Made by a program: the position numbers and the translations under genes
The notes under the pieces: model-generated
Told to the model about the DNA's origin: nothing
Seen by the model: only the letters and a program-made list of their open reading frames with translations
Databases searched by the model: none
NCBI RefSeq assembly: GCF_003858395.1
Contig: NZ_QWEV01000005.1
Coordinates: 3,596,001 to 3,660,000 of the forward strand
DNA from: Acidipila sp. EB88
GTDB lineage: Bacteria; Acidobacteriota; Terriglobia; Terriglobales; Acidobacteriaceae
Direction: 5' to 3'
Length of the DNA: 64,000 nucleotides
In this document: one piece after another, positions 1 to 8,496 of the stretch
How positions within the stretch are numbered: the stretch's first letter is position 1
How the letters are laid out: every line of letters starts with the position of its first letter

Positions 1-2
1 GC

Positions 3-119
3 GTGGCGGTGGACCTTGTTATCACGCAACTGGTGGACACCAACGTCGGCGTGCACGCGATCCTGCCCAAGGCCTTGTTCACGCAGCGCGCCAGGCCTGG
101 CAGCGGAGGCGCCCAGTAA
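3..119 (+). CDS. 3' end of an unidentified protein (truncated by window edge)
   Basis: An open frame runs from the left edge to a TAA at 117-119 and gives 38 residues, including a stretch VDLVITQLVDTNVGVHAILP. It points toward cpoB, which ends at 162 on the other strand, so the two genes converge with a gap of about 40 bases. The fragment is too short to assign to a family. Codon third positions are GC-rich like the neighbouring genes, which favours real coding sequence. Confidence 0.45.
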   Translation: MAVDLVITQLVDTNVGVHAILPKALFTQRARPGSGGAQ

Positions 120-161
120 GGCTGGCGCTGTCGGGCACGGGCGGCTTACCGCGAGTGAGGC

Positions 162-1133
162 TTACTGCCGGGAGGGGCTGGGCTTGGCGGCCGTGCTGAT
201 GCGCACGCCCATGCCGTTCAACAGGCTGCGGGCCTGTGCGCCTTCAGGGGAGGTGGGGTAGCGCTGGACCAGCGCCCGGAGGTCGGCCACGCCGGCATCG
301 CGTTGCGAACTGGCGATTTCGGCTTCGCCCTTGCGCAGCTGCGCGGCGGCGGCCTTGGGGCTGCCGGCGAAGTGTTCCAGCACGATGTCGTAGTTGCGGA
401 TCGCTGCCGGGTAGAGGCCTTGCCGGTAGGCCATTTCGCCAAGGTAGTACGAGGCGTTGCCGGCCATGGGGCTGTCCGGGTAGAACTTCACCACGTCGGC
501 GAACTCGCTGGTGGAAAGGTCGTACTTGGCCCCGTTGTAGTCACGCACTGCACTCTGGTAGAGCTGCTCCACCGGCGGCGCCTGCGCCCCGCCGCCGCGT
601 ACCGGACCCATGGCAGGCGCCGAGGCCAAGCCGCCGGGACCGTTGCCGCCATTCGTCTGCGGTGCGCTCAGGGGCACGCTGGTGCCGCCCGCGGGTGCTC
701 CCTGGGGAGCTGCGTCCTGCGGTGCAGTGGAGCCGCCTGCCGGGGCTGCGTTCACGTTCTGCATCTGGCTCTGGATGTTGCCCAGGGTCGCGTCGATCTT
801 GCCGAGGCGGTTCTTGAGTTCGTCCACCGAGTCATTGAGGCTCTGGATCTGCCCGGAGAGCTGCGTGTTCTGACCCTCGGCCTCGACCTTGGCCTGCAGC
901 GAGGTCATCTGCTGGGCCATCCGGTTCAGGTTGTCGTTGGACTGCTCGACGAGGTGCTGCAGCACGCCCATCTGCTCGGAGTTGGAACGCTGCAACTGCC
1001 CAAGCATGTCCTGCAGCGCCTGGACCTGCGTCTGGAGCTGGATCATCTCCTTGGACACGGCATGCGCCGGGAACGCCGGCAGGAACAGGGCAAGGCTGAG
1101 CAGGGCAGGAGCGAGGATCGAACTCTTCCGCAT
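162..1133 (-). CDS. cpoB: Tol-Pal cell division coordinator CpoB (YbgF)
   Basis: Periplasmic protein of 323 residues, last gene of the tol-pal operon. A signal peptide (MRKSS, then a hydrophobic run ending in PAHA) is followed by a coiled-coil segment rich in Gln, Leu and Asn at roughly residues 30-125, as in the trimerising N-terminus of CpoB. A Pro/Gly/Ala linker follows, and then TPR-like repeats over the last 120 residues (YNGAKYDLSTSEF, YRQGLYPAAIRNYD). The start at 1133 has AAGGAGA seven bases upstream; the frame stays open further upstream, but that part lacks a signal peptide. In E. coli CpoB couples outer-membrane constriction to peptidoglycan synthesis. Context and architecture agree. 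Confidence 0.9.
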   Translation of the reverse strand: MRKSSILAPALLSLALFLPAFPAHAVSKEMIQLQTQVQALQDMLGQLQRSNSEQMGVLQHLVEQSNDNLNRMAQQMTSLQAKVEAEGQNTQLSGQIQSLNDSVDELKNRLGKIDATLGNIQSQMQNVNAAPAGGSTAPQDAAPQGAPAGGTSVPLSAPQTNGGNGPGGLASAPAMGPVRGGGAQAPPVEQLYQSAVRDYNGAKYDLSTSEFADVVKFYPDSPMAGNASYYLGEMAYRQGLYPAAIRNYDIVLEHFAGSPKAAAAQLRKGEAEIASSQRDAGVADLRALVQRYPTSPEGAQARSLLNGMGVRISTAAKPSPSRQ

Positions 1134-1318
1134 GGGCAATCTCCTTAAAAGCCTGAAACGATGAAGCCGGTGGGCGCAGCCCCGAAGCTCGGGAGCCGCG
1201 CCTGCTGAAGTACCGTAGCGACAGCCGCAGAGCAGGCTTGCCAACAAAGGCCCGGCTGCGGGGATATCCCAGCATCCGGGCCTTTGCTTACACGTGCAAC
1301 CAGTGCCACAGCCGGGCG

Positions 1319-2083
1319 TTAGCGATCAACAGTGAACTGTGCGCGACGGTTCTGCTGGTAGCAGCTTTCGTCATGCTCGGAGCAGAACTGCTTTTCCTTG
1401 CCGTAGCTGACCGTGCGGATACGCTCCGCCGGGACCCCCGCGGCAACCAGCGCCTGCTTGGCGGCATTGGCGCGATTTTCGCCCAGTGCCAGGTTGTACT
1501 CGGTGGAACCGCGATCATCGCAGTAGCCGCCCAGAACAATCTTTACGCCCGCATGCTGGTTGAGATAAGCGGCGTCCTGTGACACCACAGAGGCGGACGG
1601 GGCATTCACTTCATAGGAGTCATAGTCGAAGAAGATGTCCTTGACGTTCTGGTGGAACGTCGCATCGTCGATGTCGCCTTCGTTCATGCGGCCCGAGTTC
1701 GCATTGTTGTTGTTGCCGGTGCCGATGGTGACGCGCGCCGTGGCATCCGCCGTGCCGCCGTCGCCGCGTGCGACCAGGTGGTAGTTGGTGGAGTCGGTCG
1801 GACGCACGGTCTGCGTGCCCGAGGTCGCGACGGCGCCCATACCCTCGATGGACACGTCGGTCGCGCCGGTGGTGTGCCAGGTCAGGATCGTGCTGTCACC
1901 CGCGTTGATGGCCGCAGGGGTCGCGGTGATATCAGCCGTGGGTGCGGGGGCCGACATAACCGGGGGCGGCGGCGGCGGCGGAGAAGCCTTTTTGTGGCAG
2001 CCGGCAACAGCAAGCAGAGCGGCCAGGCCGATCAGCGACAGTTTGCGCCCTTGCCATGAGGCAGTACGTACAGGTTGGGTCAC
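1319..2083 (-). CDS. pal: Peptidoglycan-associated lipoprotein Pal (OmpA family)
   Basis: Outer-membrane lipoprotein of 254 residues that tethers the outer membrane to peptidoglycan and binds TolB. The precursor has a hydrophobic signal ending in the lipobox AVAGC, then a run of eight or so prolines. An unusual Ig/Big-like segment (ADITATPAAINAGDSTILTW, residues about 50-130) precedes the C-terminal OmpA domain, which shows FFDYDSYEV, GYCDDRGSTEYN and the NRRAQF end. The start is a GTG at 2083 with AAGGAG about seven bases upstream; an upstream ATG in the same frame has no such signal. The extra beta-rich segment makes it longer than E. coli Pal (173 residues). It lies between tolB and cpoB. 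Confidence 0.93.
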   Translation of the reverse strand: MTQPVRTASWQGRKLSLIGLAALLAVAGCHKKASPPPPPPPVMSAPAPTADITATPAAINAGDSTILTWHTTGATDVSIEGMGAVATSGTQTVRPTDSTNYHLVARGDGGTADATARVTIGTGNNNNANSGRMNEGDIDDATFHQNVKDIFFDYDSYEVNAPSASVVSQDAAYLNQHAGVKIVLGGYCDDRGSTEYNLALGENRANAAKQALVAAGVPAERIRTVSYGKEKQFCSEHDESCYQQNRRAQFTVDR

Positions 2084-2158
2084 AGAGTTCTCCTTGAAAT
2101 AATTCCGCTCTTCGAGTTTGGTGCCGAGTGTGGTTCCAGGACGCAAGGCGCTTCGCAT

Positions 2159-3505
2159 CTACTTCAGGCTCCAGTTTGGCTGCGAGAAGCTGCCTCCGTG
2201 GGTCAATGGCTGCTGTTCGCTGCCGTCGGCCAGCATCGTCCAGATCTGCAGGCCTCCTTCGCCCTCACGCTGGAAAGCGATATGACGGCCATCGGGGGAC
2301 CAGGTGGGGAAGTCGTTGCGACCGGCATCATGCGTCAGCTGGATCCAGCGGCGGCTGGCCACATCCATGATGTAGATATCCTGGCCGCCGGGCGCGCCGG
2401 GACCATACTTGCGGTTCCAGGCGTAGGCCAGGAACTGGCCATTCGGCGACCACGATGGCGAGGTGGCATACCCGCCGTCGGTCATGCGCATCACGTTGGC
2501 GCCGTCCGAATCCATGGTGTAGATCTGCGGCAGCCCGGTGCGACCGCTCACCCAGGCAATCTGGGCGTTGGTCTTGGGGTTCCAGCAAGGGGAGACGTCG
2601 GGCCCGTGGAAGCTGGTGAGCCGCCGCACACCATTGCCGGCCGCGTCGCTCACGTAGATTTCGGAGTCACCGGCCGGGCGGTCTGACGAGAACGCAACCT
2701 GCGCCCCGTTGCTCGACCATGCGGGCGACAGGGTGGTGCCGGCGGGCGAGTTGAAGTTCACCGGCCGGTTCAGCTCCAGCGAGTACATCCGGATCGACCA
2801 GCCTTGCTTGCCCAGCGAGGAAAACGCCACGCGTGCGTTGTCCGGCGAGATGTGCGGCGAGAGCGAGATGGTGCCGAGGTGCGTTACCGCACGGGGGCTC
2901 TGGCCGTCGTAGTCCATCGCCATGATCTCCTTGGTGCCGCTGTGCGCGGACACGTAGTAGATCGTGGTTTCGGCGATCCCGGGGAGTCCGCCCAGCCGCT
3001 CGATGATCTCGTCAGCGAACCGGTGCGCGATATGGCGCGCGCTCTGGGTGGAAGCGGCTTCGGAGTACTGCTTGCCCAACACCTGGGGGCTTTGCGTGTT
3101 CTTGGTATCGTCCAGAAAGCCGGTGACGGCGAGCTGGCCACCATTAACCGTGAGAGTGCCGAAGGCGAGCATCTCCGCATTGGCTGGCGCTGCGGCCCAG
3201 GTGGCAAGCTGTGCTTCGCCCTGCGAACCCGGCGTCAGCGGGGGCGCCATGCTCTTCGAAACCATGTCGAAAATGCCGGCGTTCTGCAGATCCGTGAAGA
3301 GTGTCTGGTCGAATACCTGCTTCAACGATCCGGTCTCGGAGTCGGCGGAGCCCGGCTTGAAGTTCGCCGCGGCGATGCGGATCCGCTGCGCTCCGAGGTT
3401 GGTGCCGGTGCGTACCCAGTCCTGCGCATGCGCGGAGGGCGCGGTTACCAAGGACAACAGCAGGGCACTCGAACCACCCCACGAAAACAAGCGCATCTTC
3501 TTCAT
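2159..3505 (-). CDS. tolB: Tol-Pal system beta-propeller protein TolB
   Basis: Periplasmic TolB, 448 residues, binds Pal and links it to the TolQRA motor. The N-terminus is a Lys/Arg-led signal peptide ending in SAHAQ. An N-terminal domain (residues about 30-160, IRIAAANFKPG) is followed by WD40-like beta-propeller repeats with typical PAWSSNGAQVAFSS, PSWSPNGQFLAYAW and PTWSPDGRHIAFQ motifs. The start at 3505 (MKKMRLF) gives a clean signal peptide; a second ATG three codons in is possible because no strong SD is seen for either. The gene begins 28 bases after the upstream TonB/TolA-type gene. Confidence 0.95.
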   Translation of the reverse strand: MKKMRLFSWGGSSALLLSLVTAPSAHAQDWVRTGTNLGAQRIRIAAANFKPGSADSETGSLKQVFDQTLFTDLQNAGIFDMVSKSMAPPLTPGSQGEAQLATWAAAPANAEMLAFGTLTVNGGQLAVTGFLDDTKNTQSPQVLGKQYSEAASTQSARHIAHRFADEIIERLGGLPGIAETTIYYVSAHSGTKEIMAMDYDGQSPRAVTHLGTISLSPHISPDNARVAFSSLGKQGWSIRMYSLELNRPVNFNSPAGTTLSPAWSSNGAQVAFSSDRPAGDSEIYVSDAAGNGVRRLTSFHGPDVSPCWNPKTNAQIAWVSGRTGLPQIYTMDSDGANVMRMTDGGYATSPSWSPNGQFLAYAWNRKYGPGAPGGQDIYIMDVASRRWIQLTHDAGRNDFPTWSPDGRHIAFQREGEGGLQIWTMLADGSEQQPLTHGGSFSQPNWSLK

Positions 3506-3533
3506 TCTTTTAGCCTGCGTCCGCTCGCAACCG

Positions 3534-4397
3534 CTAGCGCGACTGCTCACAATAGTACTGCACCAGAAGAGTGGAACCGGTGTACCCGCCGGGCAGCGGA
3601 CCGTAACTATCGGTACGTTGCACCGCGCGCACACACGAGCTGTCCAGGGTTGAGGAACCGCTTGATTGCTGCACGTGCACATCGGTCGGCGAGCCGTCAC
3701 GATGCACGGTGAAGGTGACGAAGACGCGCGCGCCCTGCTGGGTGCCCGGGTCTACCTCCTGCTTGTACCAGTTCTGGGCAGTCATGCGCTTGATCTTGTC
3801 CACGTACCAGGGGAACATCGCGCCGAAGTTGCCGCCCTGCACGTTTACCTGGGCCGCGGGGGTGGCCTGCGTCATCGAGCGCGGCACAGCCGCGGGTGTG
3901 GCCTCGCCGTACTCGGCGCGGTTGACCGGGCGTACAGGCTCGGGGTGCGGCGCGGCCTTGGTAATTGGCACATGCTGTACCGGCACCTTGAGTGGCTTTT
4001 CCTGCTCCACCTGCTTCTTGGGCTCGAGCTTTGGCTTCACCGGCTGCTTCACGGCAATCGGGATGGAGTCCTGCGCCTCGGCTGCTCTGGCTTTGGGTGC
4101 GGGGGGCGCGGGCGCGGGACTCGGTGTCTGCGTGGCCAGCACCTGGTCGGTCGGCTTTTCTTCGCGCGGCAGCGGGATGGCGGGAGCGGAGCTCACCATA
4201 GTCGCCTGGATGGCGCCCTGCGTGTCGCTGTGGTTGCCCCAGGCGTTGCCGTGAATATGCGCGATCACGAGCGCCGAGATGGTCAGCGCTGCGAATACGC
4301 CGGCATGCAGCGCGAGTGAACCCAGCGCTGACTTGCGGAATGGATCCTGGTCGGGATTGCGCGGGTAGAAGTCTGCCCCTGCGGTGCGTGCGGCCAT
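3534..4397 (-). CDS. tolA: TolA/TonB-type energy transducer
   Basis: Inner-membrane protein of 287 residues that spans the periplasm and carries force from TolQR to the outer membrane. A short cytoplasmic N-terminus is followed by one membrane helix (residues about 27-46, LALHAGVFAALTISALVIAH). A long Pro/Lys/Glu-rich periplasmic linker (PAPAPPAPKA, KPVKPKLEPKK) leads to a C-terminal TonB-like domain from about residue 190 (PWYVDKIKRMTAQNW, VFVTFTVHRDGSPTDVHVQ). The sequence does not separate TolA from TonB, but the position between tolR and tolB favours TolA function. It abuts tolR with no gap. Confidence 0.85.
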   Translation of the reverse strand: MAARTAGADFYPRNPDQDPFRKSALGSLALHAGVFAALTISALVIAHIHGNAWGNHSDTQGAIQATMVSSAPAIPLPREEKPTDQVLATQTPSPAPAPPAPKARAAEAQDSIPIAVKQPVKPKLEPKKQVEQEKPLKVPVQHVPITKAAPHPEPVRPVNRAEYGEATPAAVPRSMTQATPAAQVNVQGGNFGAMFPWYVDKIKRMTAQNWYKQEVDPGTQQGARVFVTFTVHRDGSPTDVHVQQSSGSSTLDSSCVRAVQRTDSYGPLPGGYTGSTLLVQYYCEQSR

Positions 4398-4814
4398 TTA
4401 TTTCTGCTCGATCGGCTGGGTCACGATGCTGATGTTCGTGATGCCAGCCTGTTTCACCGCGTCCATCACGGAGGCGAACGCGCCGAAGGGTACCTTTTCA
4501 TCAGCACGCAGGTAGATCACCTGCCGCGCCACGTCGGTATCGGGCTTGCGGAGCTTGGCAGGCAGCTCGGCCAGGTTAACGGGCGCATCGCCCAAGAATA
4601 CGCGCTGCTGCCGGTCGATCGTCACCACGGCGCGCTGTTCCGTAACTTCCTTGACGGTGTGCGTCTTGGGCACCGCGACCTCGATGCCCGACTGCAGCAC
4701 GGGGGCCGTGAGCATGAAGATCACGAGCAGCACCAGCACCACGTCGACCAGTGGGACGATGTTGATCTCGGCGAGCGAGGTGCGGGTGTGGCCTTCTCTA
4801 GTTGTGAATGCCAC
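4398..4814 (-). CDS. tolR: TolR/ExbD-family biopolymer transport protein
   Basis: Small inner-membrane protein of 138 residues and part of the proton-driven Tol motor. A cytoplasmic N-terminus (TSLAEINIVPLVDVVLVLLV) contains the single membrane helix with the conserved Asp (PLVDVVLVLLVIF) that carries protons in this family. A periplasmic domain (VIYLRADEKVPFGAFASVMD) follows. The start chosen is GTG at 4814, which overlaps the end of tolQ by 17 bases. The frame continues upstream inside tolQ but reads as shadow sequence there, and this start gives the usual family length. Confidence 0.9.
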   Translation of the reverse strand: MAFTTREGHTRTSLAEINIVPLVDVVLVLLVIFMLTAPVLQSGIEVAVPKTHTVKEVTEQRAVVTIDRQQRVFLGDAPVNLAELPAKLRKPDTDVARQVIYLRADEKVPFGAFASVMDAVKQAGITNISIVTQPIEQK

Positions 4815-5604
4815 GCGTGGACTCCCGTTCCATCTGCAGCTCGCCGGTCGCCTGCCGCGGATCCTGACCGGGGCGAAGCTGCACCTCTTCAAGCGAGTTG
4901 AGCAGCTCGCGCGCGAAGTCGTCGTTGCGTGCGCCAAACTCCCGCAGCCGCGCGGTGAACTGGTTGTAGGCGATAACCGCAGGGATCGCGACCAGCAGGC
5001 CGGCAGCGGTGGTAATCAACGCTTCCGACACTCCGGGCGCAACAGCGCGCAGCGTGGCCGAACCCTGCGTGCCCAACCCGTGGAACGCGTCCACGATGCC
5101 CATCACTGTGCCGAACAGGCCGACATAGGTGGAGATGGAGCCAATGGTGGCGAGCCAGGTCAGGCGTGTTTCCAGAACGGTGAGCGACTCGCTCGATGCA
5201 GTCTGCGCCGAGCGCTCGAGCGCCGTGATGTTGCGCGGCGGGCCGCCACCGCCGGTCTGCCGGCGATATGTCTCGTACACCTCGTCAAACACGGAGACCA
5301 GGGGCGAAGGCTTGAACTGTTCACTGACGGTGGCGATTTCCTGCAGGCGCTGCGCTTTGCGGAAAGCCCGGAGAAAGCGCAGGCTCTGCGCGCGCGCCTT
5401 GCGGAACGTGCCCAGCTTGCCTAGGATGATGGCCCAGGAGTACAGGGAGAGCAGCAGCAACGCGAGCAGCACTGCCAGGGCAACGGGCCCGGAGTTGCGC
5501 AGCATCTCCAGCAATGCGGAACCATGCTCGGCGACAGGTGGGGGCGCGCCGGTGTCGGTGTCGGCCTGAAATAGAAGTACGGCTAGGGTCAAGGAATATG
5601 TCAT
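4798..5604 (-). CDS. tolQ: TolQ/ExbB-family proton channel protein
   Basis: Inner-membrane motor subunit of 268 residues and first gene of the tol-pal operon. Three membrane helices are visible: about 37-62 (VALAVLLALLLLSLYSWAII), about 148-174 (LATIGSISTYVGLFGTVMGI) and about 188-216 (SEALITTAAGLLVAIPAVIA). A large cytoplasmic loop lies between helices 1 and 2. The GLFGTVMGI and TTAAGLLVAIPA signatures define the MotA/TolQ/ExbB family. No clear SD precedes the ATG. The operon is divergent from recN, with 285 bases between them. Confidence 0.93.
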   Translation of the reverse strand: MTYSLTLAVLLFQADTDTGAPPPVAEHGSALLEMLRNSGPVALAVLLALLLLSLYSWAIILGKLGTFRKARAQSLRFLRAFRKAQRLQEIATVSEQFKPSPLVSVFDEVYETYRRQTGGGGPPRNITALERSAQTASSESLTVLETRLTWLATIGSISTYVGLFGTVMGIVDAFHGLGTQGSATLRAVAPGVSEALITTAAGLLVAIPAVIAYNQFTARLREFGARNDDFARELLNSLEEVQLRPGQDPRQATGELQMERESTRGIHN

Positions 5605-5889
5605 TCGTAGGAAAGGAAGCCCGCGTTCACGTTAGCAGACGCCGGATACGGCTTCCAAGTTGCCACTGCACCTGAAGCCTGCGTTACCACTGCTTCAAGC
5701 AGATTCCCCTGCGTGGGAGGCGGGCACTTCGTGACCGGTCTTTTCGCTGGTTGCTCGTCCCGTCGACCAAAGTAGGCTGCTTGATTGCCGGGAAGAGCAG
5801 TGCGCGAGGGGCTTTGTTCGTAACCTGTTCCCTGAGTGATCCCGACCAGCCTGCAGGCCCTGGGCTGCTATGCTCCCGAATAGGACCCC
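5605..5889. promoter_or_regulatory. Divergent intergenic region, tolQ / recN
   Basis: This 285-base gap must hold the promoters of the tol-pal operon (leftward) and recN (rightward). On the recN side there is a TATGCT -10 candidate at 5868-5873 and an AGGA Shine-Dalgarno sequence at 5882-5885 before the ATG. No convincing -35 box or operator repeat was found, and no clear -10 was identified for tolQ. Confidence 0.4.
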
Positions 5890-7575
5890 ATGCTGCTCGA
5901 ACTGCGCGCTGAAAACTACGCCGTCATCGATCACGCGATCGCTACCTTTGGCCCCGGGCTCAACCTGCTGACGGGCGAAACCGGCGCCGGCAAGTCCATC
6001 CTGGTCGACGCGCTGGCGCTGTTGCTTGGCGAAAAGGCGTCGAGCGACATCGTGCGTCACGGCGCCGAGCGTGCCGTGGTTGCCTGCGTGTTCGAGTCGA
6101 CCACGGGGGCCGAGGGCATCCTTGAGGAAAACGGCATCGATCCGCAGGGCAGCGAGATCATCCTGCGCCGAGAGGTGCTGGCGACCGGCAAGGGCCGCGT
6201 CTTCATCAACAACCAGCCAGCAACGGTGAGCGTGTTGCGCCAGCTCGCGCCGGAGCTTGCCCTGGTGCACGCGCAGACAGAAACCGGCGCAGACTTTGAC
6301 GAGGCGCAGCAGCGTGGCCTGCTGGATCGCTTCGCCAGCCTCTCCTGCGAAGCGGTGGCCCAGGCGCACCGGAACTGGCGCACCATTCAGCAGCGGCTTC
6401 GGTCGCTCGAGCAGGAAGAGCAGGACCGCCTGCGTGCGCTGGACCTTTGGAGCTTTCAGCACAAGGAGATCTCCTCGGTCGCACCCCAGGACCAGGAGGA
6501 TGCGAGCCTCGAAGCCGAGCGCCGCGTGCTGGCCAACTCTGAGAAATTGCTGGCCGCCTCGCTGAGCGCGCACGACCTGCTCTACGAGGGCTCTGCTTCC
6601 GCCGAAACGACGCTGGCTGCCGCGTTGCGCCAGGTGGAGGAGCTGGCCCGCTACGATACGCGTTTTGCCGAGCAGGTTTCGCAGCTGGTGGAGGCCCGCG
6701 CCATGATCGGGGACGTCTCCGCAACGGTGCGCGATTACGCCGAGACGGTGCAAAGCTCGCCCGACCGGCTGGAAGAGATTGAAGATCGTCTTGCCGCGCT
6801 CGACCGGCTCAAGCGCAAGTATGGCGCGACGCTTGCCGAGGTGATCCGCTACGGCGAAGAGGTCGCGGGCAAGATCGCCGAGATCGAGAACCGGGACGAG
6901 CTCGTGAAGCTGCTGCGCGTGGAACTCGCAGCAGCCGAGAGCGCGTACGGGGCCGCGGCAGAAGCATTGTCGGCCGAGCGCAAGGCAGCCGCCGCGCGCC
7001 TGGGCAAGTCAGCGGCGCAGCAGATCAACGACTTGGCCATGAAGGTCCGCTTCGAGGTGCTGGTGACCGCGCGCCACGAACAAGCCGGCTGGCAGAGCCA
7101 CGGCTGGGATCTGGTGACCTGCCGGATTGCGACCAACGCGGGCGAGCCGCTCAAGCCTTTGAACGAGGTCGCGTCGGGCGGGGAGATGTCGCGGGTGCTG
7201 CTGGCGCTCAAGGTCAGCGTGGAAGAGGGCGCGAACGCGCGAAACCGCCGCAAGGCGCCGACGCCGCGCACGCTGGTCTTTGACGAGATCGACATCGGTA
7301 TCGGCGGCCGCGCGGCTGAGGCGGTGGGGCAGAAGCTCAAGGCGCTTTCCCGTTCGCAGCAGGTGCTGTGCGTCACGCACCTGCCGCAGATCGCCGCCTT
7401 TGCCGACCAGCACTTCCTGATCGAGAAGCGCGAGAAGCAGGCCCGTACGGCCACTAGCGTGCGCCTGCTGACCTCGAGCGAACGCACCGAGGAGCTGGCC
7501 CGCATGATCTCGGGCGCGACCGTGACCGAAACCAGCCGCAAGCACGCCGAGCAGATGCTGGCCTCCAGCCGCTAG
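5890..7575 (+). CDS. recN: DNA repair protein RecN
   Basis: SMC-like ATPase of 561 residues that acts at double-strand breaks in recombinational repair. Walker A is GETGAGKS at residues 29-36. The ABC signature SGGEMSRVLLALK and Walker B (TLVFDEIDIGIGG) lie in the C-terminal half, followed by VTHLPQIAAFADQH, which is diagnostic for RecN. Between the two ATPase halves lies a Glu/Arg/Ala-rich coiled-coil region (residues about 160-350). The length is normal. AGGA precedes the ATG by five bases. The gene appears monocistronic. Confidence 0.96.
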   Translation: MLLELRAENYAVIDHAIATFGPGLNLLTGETGAGKSILVDALALLLGEKASSDIVRHGAERAVVACVFESTTGAEGILEENGIDPQGSEIILRREVLATGKGRVFINNQPATVSVLRQLAPELALVHAQTETGADFDEAQQRGLLDRFASLSCEAVAQAHRNWRTIQQRLRSLEQEEQDRLRALDLWSFQHKEISSVAPQDQEDASLEAERRVLANSEKLLAASLSAHDLLYEGSASAETTLAAALRQVEELARYDTRFAEQVSQLVEARAMIGDVSATVRDYAETVQSSPDRLEEIEDRLAALDRLKRKYGATLAEVIRYGEEVAGKIAEIENRDELVKLLRVELAAAESAYGAAAEALSAERKAAAARLGKSAAQQINDLAMKVRFEVLVTARHEQAGWQSHGWDLVTCRIATNAGEPLKPLNEVASGGEMSRVLLALKVSVEEGANARNRRKAPTPRTLVFDEIDIGIGGRAAEAVGQKLKALSRSQQVLCVTHLPQIAAFADQHFLIEKREKQARTATSVRLLTSSERTEELARMISGATVTETSRKHAEQMLASSR

Positions 7576-7706
7576 CGGCGGCTGCTGGTGCGGGCTTCAC
7601 TGCCATAGCCCTCGGCATCGCCGCATTGCCGCCGCGCAAGGCCAGAGGCGCCGAACAAGAGACATGGACGTAAGTGCGCGCCGGTGCAATGGCCGGCGGC
7701 TCGTGC

Positions 7707-8126
7707 CTAGTGTACGGATCCAAGCGCGACTGCGATGACGATCAAAACGCACAGCACGTAGGTGATCAGTTGCTGGGGTGCGAGGCCGAGCGGTGCCGGC
7801 GTGATCGCGGCAAACTCGGGATCGGTCCAGGCGGTGCCGGGAAAGAGCGGCGCGAAGACCATTGCGAAGAAGTAGCTGCCCGCGGCCGCGCAGGCGAGGA
7901 ACAAGTGCAAGCGGGTAAGCGGCCCGCAACCGAACAGCAGGATCAGGGACAGCGTTCCTCCGAAAAGCCCCATGACCATGGTCTGGCCATTATGGAACTT
8001 GGCATGGGGCGGCCACGCGGGGTTCCACAGGTGCTGCCTGGCCGTGCCGGGCACGATGGCGTCGGCCACCACGCCACCGTAGTTGGCTAAGGCTACGATC
8101 ACGACGAGCCACCTCGCTTTATCCAT
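7707..8126 (-). CDS. Small four-helix membrane protein (DUF6640-like)
   Basis: Membrane protein of 139 residues with about four hydrophobic segments. The first holds NYGGVVADAIVP, followed by a conserved-looking loop NPAWPPHAKFHNGQTMVMG that faces one side of the membrane. I recall the WPPHAKFHNGQ motif from small uncharacterised membrane proteins of the DUF6640 type, but this rests on memory of the motif. No biochemical role can be stated; the His/Asn cluster could bind a metal or substrate. It stands alone, converging on recN, with a weak GGGGTG before the ATG. Confidence 0.7.
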   Translation of the reverse strand: MDKARWLVVIVALANYGGVVADAIVPGTARQHLWNPAWPPHAKFHNGQTMVMGLFGGTLSLILLFGCGPLTRLHLFLACAAAGSYFFAMVFAPLFPGTAWTDPEFAAITPAPLGLAPQQLITYVLCVLIVIAVALGSVH

Positions 8127-8496
8127 GCGACACCCCTTCTCTGCTGCCGGGGAAGATGACGCGATTGGTCCCAGCCAGCCCGACTATCTGCCCAGCGTGA
8201 CGTGACGATGCGCTTGTTCCCGGACGGATCGAGGCTCCAGGGCGTGCGCGCGTCTCGCGGCAAACTAGAGCGATGGCATGATCCTGGTCAACACGTGGCC
8301 CGGGCAGCCTGGAAGCCTGGACGGTCTTGCATCCCGGGGTGGGCTGCGGAGCGCGTGTGCCGCGCGCAAAAGGGAGATGCGCGTAAAGTTTTGAACAAAC
8401 TCTGAAAGCGTAGGGGCGTCGGCTTTGCTGAAGCTTTGCACCGACTGCAGTGCAAACTGCTTACCCTGTGGCGCCGCGCACGATATACTGACCGAC
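8127..8496. other. Intergenic region upstream of ispH
   Basis: A 370-base gap between two divergent genes. The only structure I can support is the ispH promoter at its right end. An in-frame ATG at 8425 would extend IspH by 24 residues, but that extension (Cys-rich, unlike the family) lies across the promoter and is probably not translated. Confidence 0.4.
8461..8489 (+). promoter_or_regulatory. Candidate ispH promoter, leaderless geometry
   Basis: A TATACT -10 box (8484-8489) stands 17 bases after a weak -35 (TTACCC, 8461-8466). The GTG start of ispH follows the -10 box after only seven bases, where transcription would be expected to begin, so the mRNA would have no leader. No Shine-Dalgarno sequence is present. 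Confidence 0.5.

Noticed and set aside
303-1148. Long plus-strand frame opposite cpoB
   Set aside because: Its codons mirror the minus-strand gene, it has no SD, and cpoB has a signal peptide, SD and operon context.
5695-6753. 352-codon minus-strand frame opposite recN
   Set aside because: His/Gly/Arg-rich shadow of recN; no motif or SD.
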